Positions 1-7,128 of a stretch of DNA of 42,255 bases are shown piece after piece. Source of the DNA: Clostridia bacterium. Lineage in GTDB: Bacteria; Bacillota; Clostridia; Oscillospirales; Acutalibacteraceae. Below the pieces are notes generated by a model. The model made no database searches, had not been told where the DNA came from, and saw nothing but the letters and a program-made list of their open reading frames with translations. Numbering within the stretch: the first letter of the stretch is position 1; each line of letters begins with the position of its first letter. Position numbers and translations under genes: made by a program. The stretch spans positions 1 to 42,255 of the forward strand of contig JAFODQ010000073.1 in the NCBI GenBank assembly GCA_017380615.1, read 5' to 3'.

Positions 1-432
1 TTCAGTTGTATGTGTAAATGCATCGTACGAAACATCATATTCCACAGAAATAATGTTTGAGTTATGTTTGTATTGCTCATAAGCATAATTTGTATCAGTC
101 TCATTTTCAAATTGGAGAATATAGAAGTTGGAAAAGCCACTTACTATATCAATCGCATTATATGTATCAATATATTTGTCTGATTGAACAATAAGACGAG
201 GACAATAATTGATTTCTATTTCTTCGTCTGTATTTTCCGCTGTTTGTTCTTCCTCAATAAAATCAGGAGTAACAAACTCGGAATCACTGTATTCCTTTAT
301 CATTTCATTTACATCTTGGCAAAATTCCTCGATATTTTCTGTAGAAACAGCATCTTCTGTTGCCGATACAGGAATACCGAGTATTGATGCAAATAATGAA
401 ATACATAAAATAAAACTTATTACTTTCTTCAT
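1..432 (-). CDS. Secreted S8 (subtilisin-like) serine protease, N-terminal part only
   Basis: The gene starts at ATG 430-432 and runs off the left edge, so only 144 residues are visible and no stop is seen. AAGGAG lies just upstream. Residues 1-24 form a signal peptide (MKK, hydrophobic core, cleavage near VSA-TE). An acidic linker follows, then from about residue 80 a segment beginning PRLIVQSDKYIDTYNAID and ending near ISVEYDVSYDAFTH. That segment matches the inhibitor_I9-like propeptide found before the catalytic domain in clostridial S8 peptidases. The Asp/His/Ser catalytic domain would lie outside the window, so the protease call rests on the propeptide. The promoter carries a direct repeat also found in front of the neighbouring AgrA-like regulator, which suggests that regulator controls this gene. 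Confidence 0.72.
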   Translation of the reverse strand, partial: MKKVISFILCISLFASILGIPVSATEDAVSTENIEEFCQDVNEMIKEYSDSEFVTPDFIEEEQTAENTDEEIEINYCPRLIVQSDKYIDTYNAIDIVSGFSNFYILQFENETDTNYAYEQYKHNSNIISVEYDVSYDAFTHTTE

Positions 433-471
433 TTGTTACTCCTTCTTTCGTGAACATACTTTTTCAACTTT

Positions 472-540
472 ATGGTATTATTCTTCAGATTTCATTTCAA
501 CGAATTTGCCGAAATGCAAGAAAAAGTAATACGAAACGCA
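472..540 (-). promoter_or_regulatory. LytTR-type direct-repeat site plus promoter of the S8 protease
   Basis: On the minus strand, -35 TTGAAA (495-500) and a weak -10 TACCAT (472-477) are 17 bp apart. Nine bases upstream of the -35 are two 9-bp direct repeats, read on the plus strand as CGAAATGCA (510-518) and CGAAACGCA (532-540), separated by 13 bp. Paired 9-bp boxes with 12-13 bp gaps just upstream of a weak promoter are the classic arrangement for AgrA/LytTR activators. Binding by the regulator at 1869-2570 is inferred. Confidence 0.7.
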
Positions 541-544
541 GAAA

Positions 545-578
545 AATGCACCTGACACATCATTGAGTCAGGTGCATT
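545..578 (-). terminator. Rho-independent terminator after the AgrC/AgrA-like genes
   Basis: A perfect 12-bp stem, AATGCACCTGAC (545-556) with GTCAGGTGCATT (567-578), has a 10-nt loop. Read on the minus strand it is followed by a T run. It lies 11 bp past the stop of the kinase gene. Confidence 0.85.
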
Positions 579-588
579 AAGCTATAAA

Positions 589-1872
589 TTATTTTCTTAA
601 AATCATTACTGTTGAAATAAATTCTTTGTTTTGTTCATCGTATTCCCAGTTGTAATCGCCATCATAGTTTTTAAGAGCGGATTTTATGCTTTTTATTCCC
701 AAGCCGTGTTGTTTTTTATTAGCCTTACTTGATTTAAGGCTGTTGCCTTGAGTAACGGGTTTGGTATCACAACTGTTAGTAACTACAATAACATCGTAGG
801 TGTTTCTGTGGTCTGTTTGAAGATGAATTGATTTTTCCTCTGATTTTTCGGCTGATTCCAAGGCATTATCAAGGAGATTACCAAGAATTGAAACAAGGTC
901 AAACATCTGAACACCCGAAAGGTTAGATAACCTTACATCATAATCGAAGCTAACACCTTTAATCTCACATTCGGTTATGTATTTATTGATAATAACATCA
1001 AGATTGTGGTTGCCGCTTGAAGCGTGACGGCTATATTTTTTTAAATCAGCGGTCAAGCGTTCTAAATATTCAATAATATTTTCATCATACGTCATATTAC
1101 GTATTGCCTGAAGATGATTTTTCGTATCGTGAGCATAAACCATAAGGTTATTGTTCTGCCGTTCGAGGATTTCAAAGTATTTGTTATCCGTTTCCTGGGC
1201 TTGTTTAATGGCACGGAGTTCAACAAGTTCTGTTTCATTTTGTGATTGCTTTTGTTGAAGAATACAAGTGCCAATTACCAATATTGAAAGTAACATTGTA
1301 GAAATTGCTATTATCAATCTAAGCCTATCAGATGGATTACCGTAATATGAAACAAGACCAAAGATAGTTACTACAATTAATAAAGAAAACGGATAAATTA
1401 AAGATGTTATATAAGCTTTTTCAATGGAACGAAATTTATTAATGATAAAAGATATTATTTTCAAGAAGACAAACAATAATGATTTGCTTAATATAATTAA
1501 AATTATATATGAAGCTGCGTCATTTATAAAATCTCTGGAAGACCCACCTAAAATTATTGCATCAACCTCTAAAACAATAAACTCAGTAACGCTTACAAGA
1601 CACGTGAATAGTATTGAGTAAAAAATCGAAAAAACACTTTTTAGTTTATATAAAAAATGCAAAAACAAAAACTGAAATACCGTTAATACAATGGTGTTAA
1701 CTACAACATTATAATCAAACGCAAGGTTAATACCGCACATAATCATATAACCTACTGTAATCAAAGCAAAATTACGCAGTTTCTTTTTTGTGGGGGCTAT
1801 ACTTTCATAAAACTCAAAGGAAATTAAACCTTCAACAAACTGCAACAACACATTTAAAATCGCAGTATTCAA
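589..1872 (-). CDS. AgrC-like sensor histidine kinase (GHKL family)
   Basis: A membrane sensor kinase of 427 residues. Residues 1-205 contain about six hydrophobic segments, the layout of peptide-sensing HPK10 kinases such as AgrC and ComD. The H-box AHDTKNHLQAI has the phosphorylated histidine near residue 248. An N-box (GNLLDNALES, about 331-340) and a G-box (QHGLGIKSI, about 388-396) form the HATPase_c_5 domain. The start is a TTG (1870-1872) overlapping the regulator's TGA by two bases as TTGA, with AAAGGGGGAG just upstream, so the two genes are translationally coupled. No agrB or agrD gene lies next to it, so the ligand is unknown. It should phosphorylate the regulator encoded at 1869-2570. 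Confidence 0.9.
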   Translation of the reverse strand: MNTAILNVLLQFVEGLISFEFYESIAPTKKKLRNFALITVGYMIMCGINLAFDYNVVVNTIVLTVFQFLFLHFLYKLKSVFSIFYSILFTCLVSVTEFIVLEVDAIILGGSSRDFINDAASYIILIILSKSLLFVFLKIISFIINKFRSIEKAYITSLIYPFSLLIVVTIFGLVSYYGNPSDRLRLIIAISTMLLSILVIGTCILQQKQSQNETELVELRAIKQAQETDNKYFEILERQNNNLMVYAHDTKNHLQAIRNMTYDENIIEYLERLTADLKKYSRHASSGNHNLDVIINKYITECEIKGVSFDYDVRLSNLSGVQMFDLVSILGNLLDNALESAEKSEEKSIHLQTDHRNTYDVIVVTNSCDTKPVTQGNSLKSSKANKKQHGLGIKSIKSALKNYDGDYNWEYDEQNKEFISTVMILRK

Positions 1873-2570
1873 TACAACTCCCCCTTTAAGTAATTAAACC
1901 AATATTTTCTGAAATCAGCCTGTTTTCGTGTGGCAACAGAAATTCTGTCACCATTTACATACACTTCGGAATAGTCGTACTTGGTAACGTGATGAACATT
2001 GATTATAAAGCTGTTGTGAACAATATAAAAATATGGTTGAGTAAGCTTTTTCACCCATTCATCCCAGGAATCTTTAACAACATAATTGCCGTTGACGGTT
2101 ACGATTGTGATTTTCCGATTTTCACGTTTTACATAGCAGATATCGTTAACGGAAATTTTGGTGTGTTCAGAACCCTGCTTTAAATAAATATCAACAAGCA
2201 TGGTGTTCAGAAACTCCATAGCTTTATCAAGTCCGGAATAAAGTCTTTTTATATCAAAGGGCTTATTGAAAAATCTGAATGCTCTCAAATCCATAGCATC
2301 ATCCTGAAATTCGCTATAGTTGGTTACAAAAAATATGATTATATTTTTGTTCCGTTTTTTAAGAACCTCGGCTAATTTAATACCGTTAATCTCATCCATC
2401 TGTATATCTAAAAAAGCAAGGTCAAATATTACATTGCTCTCTATAACAGCACCTGATGTTTCACTCTCAACTATACTGCAATTAACAAGGTGTTCTTCCA
2501 TATATTTATTAACTGCCTCGCTCAATTCAGCTAAAGCAGTTTTGTTATCATCACAAAGCAATATGTTCAT
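1869..2570 (-). CDS. AgrA/ComE-like response regulator (REC-LytTR)
   Basis: A 233-residue cytoplasmic regulator. Residues 1-120 are a receiver domain with acidic pocket residues D7/D8, the phospho-acceptor D55 in FLDIQM, and the lysine of NKPFD near 105. Residues about 135-230 are a LytTR DNA-binding domain (KISVNDICYVKRENRKITI ... FYIVHNSFIINVHHV). It is the first gene of a two-gene operon with the AgrC-like kinase. Paired 9-bp direct repeats lie upstream of its own operon and upstream of the S8 protease gene, so it probably activates both. The ATG start is set by the REC N-terminus; upstream ribosome-site pairing is modest. Confidence 0.92.
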   Translation of the reverse strand: MNILLCDDNKTALAELSEAVNKYMEEHLVNCSIVESETSGAVIESNVIFDLAFLDIQMDEINGIKLAEVLKKRNKNIIIFFVTNYSEFQDDAMDLRAFRFFNKPFDIKRLYSGLDKAMEFLNTMLVDIYLKQGSEHTKISVNDICYVKRENRKITIVTVNGNYVVKDSWDEWVKKLTQPYFYIVHNSFIINVHHVTKYDYSEVYVNGDRISVATRKQADFRKYWFNYLKGELY

Positions 2571-2609
2571 CCAATCACCCCTTTGTAATATCTCTTTCGG
2601 TATACTACA

Positions 2610-2716
2610 ATTTTACCATCTGTTCCCTTACAAGTCAATTTACAATAAAAGTGTAAAATATGCCATAAAAAAGTCAACAAAAATGACGAAATGCAAGAAA
2701 AACACGTCGAAATGCA
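2610..2716 (-). promoter_or_regulatory. LytTR site and two promoters for the AgrA/AgrC-like operon
   Basis: Identical 9-bp boxes CGAAATGCA occur at 2687-2695 and 2708-2716, separated by 12 bp. Nine bases downstream on the minus strand is a -35 TTGACT (2672-2677), then a weak -10 TACACT (2650-2655, 16-bp spacer). This is the same geometry as at the protease promoter and suggests autoactivation. A second, better promoter, TTGACT (2633-2638) with TAAAAT (2610-2615) and a 17-bp spacer, could give basal expression. Confidence 0.65.
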
Positions 2717-2765
2717 GGGTAAGATGGTAAATTAAGGTTTGCATAAGGCAGGCTATATAAAAAAC

Positions 2766-2834
2766 TTTACCTTAAATATTTAAAGTGCTATAATTACCAT
2801 AAAATATTACTTCTTTAAAATAGAATAATAGGAG
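2766..2834 (+). promoter_or_regulatory. Promoter and ribosome site of the metallopeptidase gene
   Basis: TTTACC (2766-2771) and the extended -10 TGCTATAAT (-10 hexamer 2789-2794) have a 17-bp spacer. The ribosome site AGGAG is at 2830-2834. The 14-mer AAGTGCTATAATTA at 2783-2796 recurs exactly at the PIN gene promoter (16453-16466). Confidence 0.6.
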
Positions 2835-2845
2835 CAGAAATATGT

Positions 2846-3418
2846 ATGTATAATGAAAAATTGTATCGGGAATACGCTAATGAATTTTGGGTTCGGCTGA
2901 ACGAAGTGTTTTTACAAAAGCCAACTGATTGTAACTATCTACCAATTGTTTTTGAAAGGAAGCCAGATGATAAAAAGTACAAATACATCAATGGCTTTAC
3001 TAAAACGCATGTAAACACCAGAACTCAGTTATCTTCATTATTTCCTGTTGTTTTCATCGACGATGAAAGTTGCGATAAACTAAAGGAAACCATTAGGCAC
3101 GAAATCATTCACTATTATTTAGGTTTGCATTACAAACACTACCAAGATGATACGGCTCTCTTTTGGGTTTTGTGTGATTTGTTTGAAGGCGGAGCATATA
3201 TAGAGCTTAGTGAGAGAAATGAGAATATCTTTAAAACAGCAATACCATACATTAAACGCTTGTATAATCACTATGATAAATGTGAAGAAAAATCTTCTGT
3301 AACTATACATTTAGGAGTTATTCTAACGGCGGTTGATGATGCAGAAACCAACCTTGAAAAAAACATAAGTGGGTTCAAAAATATATTTGAGTATTGTTGC
3401 AAAAAGTGTGGATGTTGA
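2846..3418 (+). CDS. Small HEXXH zinc metallopeptidase-like protein (SprT-like)
   Basis: A 190-residue protein of uncertain role. The clear signature is RHEIIHYYLGL near residues 87-97, a HEXXH zinc site preceded by a helix. FEGGAYIEL about 30 residues later may supply further active-site residues, as in SprT-like and related gluzincin proteins. It ends with CCKKCGC, a cysteine cluster that could bind metal. There is no signal peptide, so it should act in the cytoplasm. The ATG at 2846 is used because the nearby ATG at 2842 meets a stop after three codons. It stands alone between the two-component system and the RES cassette and has its own promoter. The substrate cannot be predicted. Confidence 0.65.
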   Translation: MYNEKLYREYANEFWVRLNEVFLQKPTDCNYLPIVFERKPDDKKYKYINGFTKTHVNTRTQLSSLFPVVFIDDESCDKLKETIRHEIIHYYLGLHYKHYQDDTALFWVLCDLFEGGAYIELSERNENIFKTAIPYIKRLYNHYDKCEEKSSVTIHLGVILTAVDDAETNLEKNISGFKNIFEYCCKKCGC

Positions 3419-3435
3419 AAATTACAGAAATACAA

Positions 3436-3474
3436 AAAGAGCTAACAGATTTTTAAGCAATCTGTTAGCTCTTT
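3436..3474 (-). terminator. Terminator hairpin after the RES cassette
   Basis: A 15-bp stem pairs 3436-3450 (core AGAGCTAACAGAT) with 3460-3474. On the minus strand it is followed by a short T run and lies 116 bp past the RES gene stop. It could also serve the metallopeptidase gene from the other side. It closely resembles the hairpin at 6570-6609 on the opposite side of the cassette. Confidence 0.75.
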
Positions 3475-3589
3475 CATCTATAAACAATCAGATTTTTGAA
3501 AAAATGTCACGACAAAACAATACTACTAATAATGATTCTTTTTCTAGAATGTTAGTAATAAAGCTTTTTATGGTTATCATTTCAAATAC

Positions 3590-4699
3590 TTATTTTTGTT
3601 TTGATAACAATTCTTTAGTATAACGAAGCTTCGTTACTTCAAATGTTCGACTGTATGTGCATTTAAAATTTTCGGGGTTAAAAATAGCGAAATTTGAACC
3701 CCGACTATGCATAGCACTCTGGTATTCAATGCCATCAAATACTGTGTTGCCATCCTCATCTGTAATTGACATTACAAAATCACAAATATACTGTGTCGGA
3801 AGATAATCTAACGGGCTATCTCCGCTACGCATTGGCTTGCTCATCTCTTGATTGATTTTCAAGAGATGCTCTCTATTTATAGCCAACGATGTACAATCAA
3901 CATCGACACCAAATGGACTAATTTTATGTATTTGCTTCAAATCAACCACAGTTATCTCTTTGAGTTGTTTAAATGTCCCAACAGAGACATAGTCATACTC
4001 AGCTGCACGAATTTCATGGAAAGTTGTTTCCTTATTATCAGTCAAATATAATCTGCTTATTCCGGCAGAATTTGCACGACCATTTGAAGCGTATTCTTGT
4101 GGTGGAGCGCCCATTTCGCTCGGAGGAAATCCATCTGCATTTTTAGCAACACGACCTCTATAGAATCGTTGTTTGGTTATGGGTATTTTTTTGCTTATAT
4201 CTAAACAATATTTTTTCAGGAGATCTTTATCTATAAGATCTGTATGAAAACGATTTTTATGCTTTATAGACTCTACAAAATCATCCCATTTTTCAGTGCG
4301 TAATATGGAATGAGATTGTAAATACTCCTTATCATATTTTTCTGGAATTCCTACCTTTTTTTCAAAAATAACCGGATAATCTTCCAATATGGTTGGAGAT
4401 AAAGTTTTTAAAATATTGGACACATCAACATCTGAAATGTCAGCAAAAATATCCCACTCATTTCTTACCGCATCTACTATGGTTCTTAATTCCTCTTTAG
4501 GATAATCTGATGGTAAATCATCTTCTGCTGTATATGCAGAAAGTAAATTGTCAAAAATGCCAATCAAAGTCAGGTCTATATCTGTATCGTATATTTTGGC
4601 TTGTTTAGAACCGCATATTGAACAATCGCCTTCAATGCCTCGTTCTTCAATAATTGCTTTTATTTCTAAATTGCGAAAACAATCGCTGCAAAATACCAT
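3590..4699 (-). CDS. RES-domain protein with zinc/HEPN-type N-terminus (putative NAD+-consuming toxin)
   Basis: A 369-residue protein. The N-terminus has two CxxC pairs (C4/C7 and C26/C29), as in the HEPN/RES N-terminal domain family, followed by a helical region. The C-terminal half is a RES domain with its three signature residues: Arg in RFYRGR (R181), Glu in FHEIR (E229) and Ser in YQSAM (S328). Studied RES toxins of toxin-antitoxin systems degrade NAD+ (MbcT by phosphorolysis); that activity here is inferred from family. The ATG overlaps the last base of the upstream sce7725-like stop (TAATG), so the genes are coupled. No Xre/MbcA-type antitoxin is adjacent. The two upstream partners may control it or trigger it. 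Confidence 0.85.
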   Translation of the reverse strand: MVFCSDCFRNLEIKAIIEERGIEGDCSICGSKQAKIYDTDIDLTLIGIFDNLLSAYTAEDDLPSDYPKEELRTIVDAVRNEWDIFADISDVDVSNILKTLSPTILEDYPVIFEKKVGIPEKYDKEYLQSHSILRTEKWDDFVESIKHKNRFHTDLIDKDLLKKYCLDISKKIPITKQRFYRGRVAKNADGFPPSEMGAPPQEYASNGRANSAGISRLYLTDNKETTFHEIRAAEYDYVSVGTFKQLKEITVVDLKQIHKISPFGVDVDCTSLAINREHLLKINQEMSKPMRSGDSPLDYLPTQYICDFVMSITDEDGNTVFDGIEYQSAMHSRGSNFAIFNPENFKCTYSRTFEVTKLRYTKELLSKQK

Positions 4700-5631
4700 T
4701 ATAATTCTCCGTCCAAATAAAGTCCTATCAACTCAAGATGATGCATTAAGGATAATTTTTTGACAACGCCAAGGCCAGGATAAGACTGTTCCTCATAAAT
4801 TTTTTCAAACGTTTTTATACCGATTGTATCAAGACGTTGGGTTTTATTCCATTCCACTAATTGTGTTACTGCTTGATAGAATTTCTTAGCAGGGTCAGTT
4901 ATATCTTCGTTATCTTCTGACACAAAATGGCGGATTCGCAATTCGTGTGCTTCATTAAAATAAACAATATGAATTGCAACAGCGTGCGGTGCAAAACCTG
5001 ATTCTGTGTATTCGCTTCCTATAATTGAATAATCAGAAAAACCTACATAACCATCGTCTTGATAATATAGGTGGTCATCAGAAAAGAATTCATCTGGATC
5101 GTCTAAATAATCTTGATTGCGACTCTTTTTATTGAATTTATCTTCTAATAAAATTCTTCCTTTTCTAATCTTACGGAAAGCAGAAGAATAAGGAACCAGT
5201 GTTTTTACTCCCTCACTACTTTGAAATGTCTCTACATAAAATTTTATGAAATCAGGGTTGGTACACAATGTAATTATATCCGAATCGGAAACACCGTTAT
5301 TACGCCAATTATCAATTCTACTAGGAGTATTTTTATTAATTATATGACCTCTTTTAATTTCTTGGTTTAAAAGAATATCTGATAGTTTTTCTTTATATTG
5401 AGCATTTTTGGGATTTTTTGCATCTGTTTTAAAAGAACCTACTTGTGGATTGCGAATTAAAGCCACTTCTCGGTTTGCTTCTGCAAAAGCTCCAAGTGTA
5501 TTTACAAGTGTAGGTGTTAGTTTAACAGGTTCAATAATGGGAATTATTTTTTCACTTAACACAGACTTGTTTAATAATTCTTTTATTGCTAGAAGTTCAT
5601 TTTGTCTGCCTCTTAATATTGGGTAATACAA
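4699..5631 (-). CDS. sce7725 family protein
   Basis: A 310-residue protein starting MYYPILRGRQNELLAIKEL and IIPIIEPVK, the hallmark N-terminus of the sce7725 family. The opening also resembles the 'beta protein' family (xxPILKxxxxE ... PLIE). I know of no assigned biochemical function. The start is TTG 5629-5631, immediately after the upstream TAA, supported by GAAGGAGTG eight bases before. It is the middle gene of a tightly packed operon. There are no membrane segments. A conserved-looking arginine (ALIRNPQVG, about 78-86) and an acidic stretch near DDPDEFFSDDHLYY may matter. Its constant pairing with sce7726-type nucleases suggests a sensor or partner role, which is inference. Confidence 0.8.
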   Translation of the reverse strand: MYYPILRGRQNELLAIKELLNKSVLSEKIIPIIEPVKLTPTLVNTLGAFAEANREVALIRNPQVGSFKTDAKNPKNAQYKEKLSDILLNQEIKRGHIINKNTPSRIDNWRNNGVSDSDIITLCTNPDFIKFYVETFQSSEGVKTLVPYSSAFRKIRKGRILLEDKFNKKSRNQDYLDDPDEFFSDDHLYYQDDGYVGFSDYSIIGSEYTESGFAPHAVAIHIVYFNEAHELRIRHFVSEDNEDITDPAKKFYQAVTQLVEWNKTQRLDTIGIKTFEKIYEEQSYPGLGVVKKLSLMHHLELIGLYLDGEL

Positions 5632-6492
5632 TTATTTCACTCCTTCGAAAGTTTTATTTAAATATTCATTTAGTGATTTTATTTGAGTTTTATTAAACTT
5701 TGAAAAATACACCAAAAATCTTAATGCATATGGAACGGTGTCAAAATCTACGATGTCAATTTTATTCCTTTTCTTCAATTCTTTTAAACATAATTCATAT
5801 AACTTTTCGATAGGAAGTTTACATGCGATTTTTTTGCACTCACGATAATAATTAACAGGGGTTACACTAGGTAAGCTTTTATTTATCTGTCTTACTATAT
5901 TCTCATATTCTGGTTTATTAAGGATTTTGAAGATTTGTTCTTTATCCAATTGCTCGTCGAATTTTTCAGGTTCTTTCAAATGTTTTATCGTATTTTTTTC
6001 GGTAAGAACATAAATGCCAACAGGCGTGTCTACAAGTTTTTCCATCAACTCTTTTGATTGTGCAACACTAGTAACTACACACACATGGTCAAAAGCTTTA
6101 TAATAATCTGCAATTTGAGACTCTAACCGTTCAAAAGTATCAAGTTCCGTTTTTATTTCATAAACAACAGCTTTACCATTAATCATTATAAAGTCTGCCT
6201 TGGATTTTGCGACAGGAACTTCCGTAAGAGCAGTTGTCGTTTTTAATCTATGTGCACTTATGATTAATTTATTAAGTAAAGTGTTTTTATAAAAATATTC
6301 ATTTCGATAGGAGGTACCTAAATATTGATATATTTCAGATATAACACTTTCATTATTGGTTCCATCATCATAAGAAATTTCATATCGTTTAACGATACTT
6401 GAAAGAATGGAAACATCACTGGGACAATTAATAAAATTTTTCAATGTGTTTTGGGTAAAAACACGTGTCAAAATTGAGTTATTTGTACTCAT
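5632..6492 (-). CDS. sce7726 family protein, PD-(D/E)XK nuclease-like
   Basis: A 286-residue protein matching the sce7726 family: LLNKLIISAHR followed by TEVPVAKSKADFIMINGKA. The segment contains E91, D100, then YEIKTE with E112 and K114, and later R122/Q127. That is the D-x(n)-ExK core of a PD-(D/E)XK nuclease fold. The open frame reaches 6525, but GAAAGGAGG sits eight bases before the ATG at 6490-6492, and the promoter -10 overlaps the upstream ATG, so MSTNN is the start. It is the first gene of the three-gene cassette and ends next to the TTG of the sce7725 gene. Nuclease activity is inferred from motifs. Confidence 0.83.
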   Translation of the reverse strand: MSTNNSILTRVFTQNTLKNFINCPSDVSILSSIVKRYEISYDDGTNNESVISEIYQYLGTSYRNEYFYKNTLLNKLIISAHRLKTTTALTEVPVAKSKADFIMINGKAVVYEIKTELDTFERLESQIADYYKAFDHVCVVTSVAQSKELMEKLVDTPVGIYVLTEKNTIKHLKEPEKFDEQLDKEQIFKILNKPEYENIVRQINKSLPSVTPVNYYRECKKIACKLPIEKLYELCLKELKKRNKIDIVDFDTVPYALRFLVYFSKFNKTQIKSLNEYLNKTFEGVK

Positions 6493-6499
6493 TGGGTTT

Positions 6500-6558
6500 C
6501 CTCCTTTCAAAACACATATATCCATAATTATATTACCACAATTTTATCGTCTTTACAA
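6500..6558 (-). promoter_or_regulatory. Promoter and ribosome site of the sce7726/sce7725/RES operon
   Basis: On the minus strand, -35 TTGTAA (6553-6558) and -10 TAATAT (6530-6535) have a 17-bp spacer; an overlapping TATAAT (6527-6532) would give 20 bp. The ribosome site GAAAGGAGG follows about 20 bases later. No clear operator is seen. Confidence 0.6.
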
Positions 6559-6569
6559 CCCTATTACCT

Positions 6570-6609
6570 AAAAAGAGCTGACAGACTAAAAAATCTGCCA
6601 GCTCTTTTT
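6570..6609 (-). terminator. Terminator after the amidoligase/GGCT genes
   Basis: A 16-bp stem with one mismatch joins AAAAAGAGCTGACAGA (6570-6585) to TCTGCCAGCTCTTTTT (6594-6609). T runs on both sides make it potentially bidirectional. It lies 37 bp beyond the GGCT stop. Its sequence is very similar to the hairpin at 3436-3474. Confidence 0.8.
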
Positions 6610-6645
6610 ATTTATAATTTTCTGTATAGTCTTTTTGTGTGCCAC

Positions 6646-7083
6646 TTATTTCCCAACCGACCGCATAACGCCTTCCTTCAAGTACACTGGGTCGAATTTG
6701 GAGGTTCGGTAGCCTTGCAGGATTGTTGCGTAGTAATATGCACTGGGCTTTCCCAGTGGTCTGCCGGGGTTCATTACATACATCATAACCTGTGTTTTTC
6801 TGCCGTCGATTTTAACTGTTACATTTTCCTTTCTGTAAAGTCGTGGAAAGCCTTCGTAAATATCAAGGCTATCTTCGTCAGCATCGAATATTTCCCAAAT
6901 CATAACCGGTACTCGGTCGTTTTCGGAGGGCTCAACAGTTGCAACTGCATTGCCGTTGTGACCACGGAAGGTGAGCTTGTAGTGTTCCAAGTAGGTGGTT
7001 GCTACCATTCTTGCTGTAGGGCATCTGTAAGCCATTTGTTGTAGGTTCAGGTTTGAACCATAAGCTAAATAAAGTTTTGACAT
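6646..7083 (-). CDS. Gamma-glutamylcyclotransferase-like (AIG2/GGCT) protein
   Basis: A 145-residue cytoplasmic protein. YGSNL at residues 8-12 is the GGCT substrate-binding loop. The catalytic glutamate is E77 in IYEGFPRLYRK. TFRGHNGNAVATVEP fits the rest of the fold, and the length is usual for the family. Known members cleave gamma-glutamyl amine or amino acid bonds with release of 5-oxoproline. It lies 45 bp downstream of an amidoligase gene. Amidoligase/GGCT pairs have been described in Firmicutes and are thought to make and remove an amide bond on an unknown substrate. The substrate here is unknown. Confidence 0.88.
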   Translation of the reverse strand: MSKLYLAYGSNLNLQQMAYRCPTARMVATTYLEHYKLTFRGHNGNAVATVEPSENDRVPVMIWEIFDADEDSLDIYEGFPRLYRKENVTVKIDGRKTQVMMYVMNPGRPLGKPSAYYYATILQGYRTSKFDPVYLKEGVMRSVGK

Positions 7084-7128
7084 AAAAAAGTTCCTTTCGT
7101 AATAAAAATATATTAAGGTAGGTGGTTT

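Noticed and set aside
2684-2731. Tiny plus-strand frame MTKCKKNTSKCRVRW as a signalling peptide
   Set aside because: It is the translation of the LytTR repeat itself; no ribosome site and no AgrD-like features.
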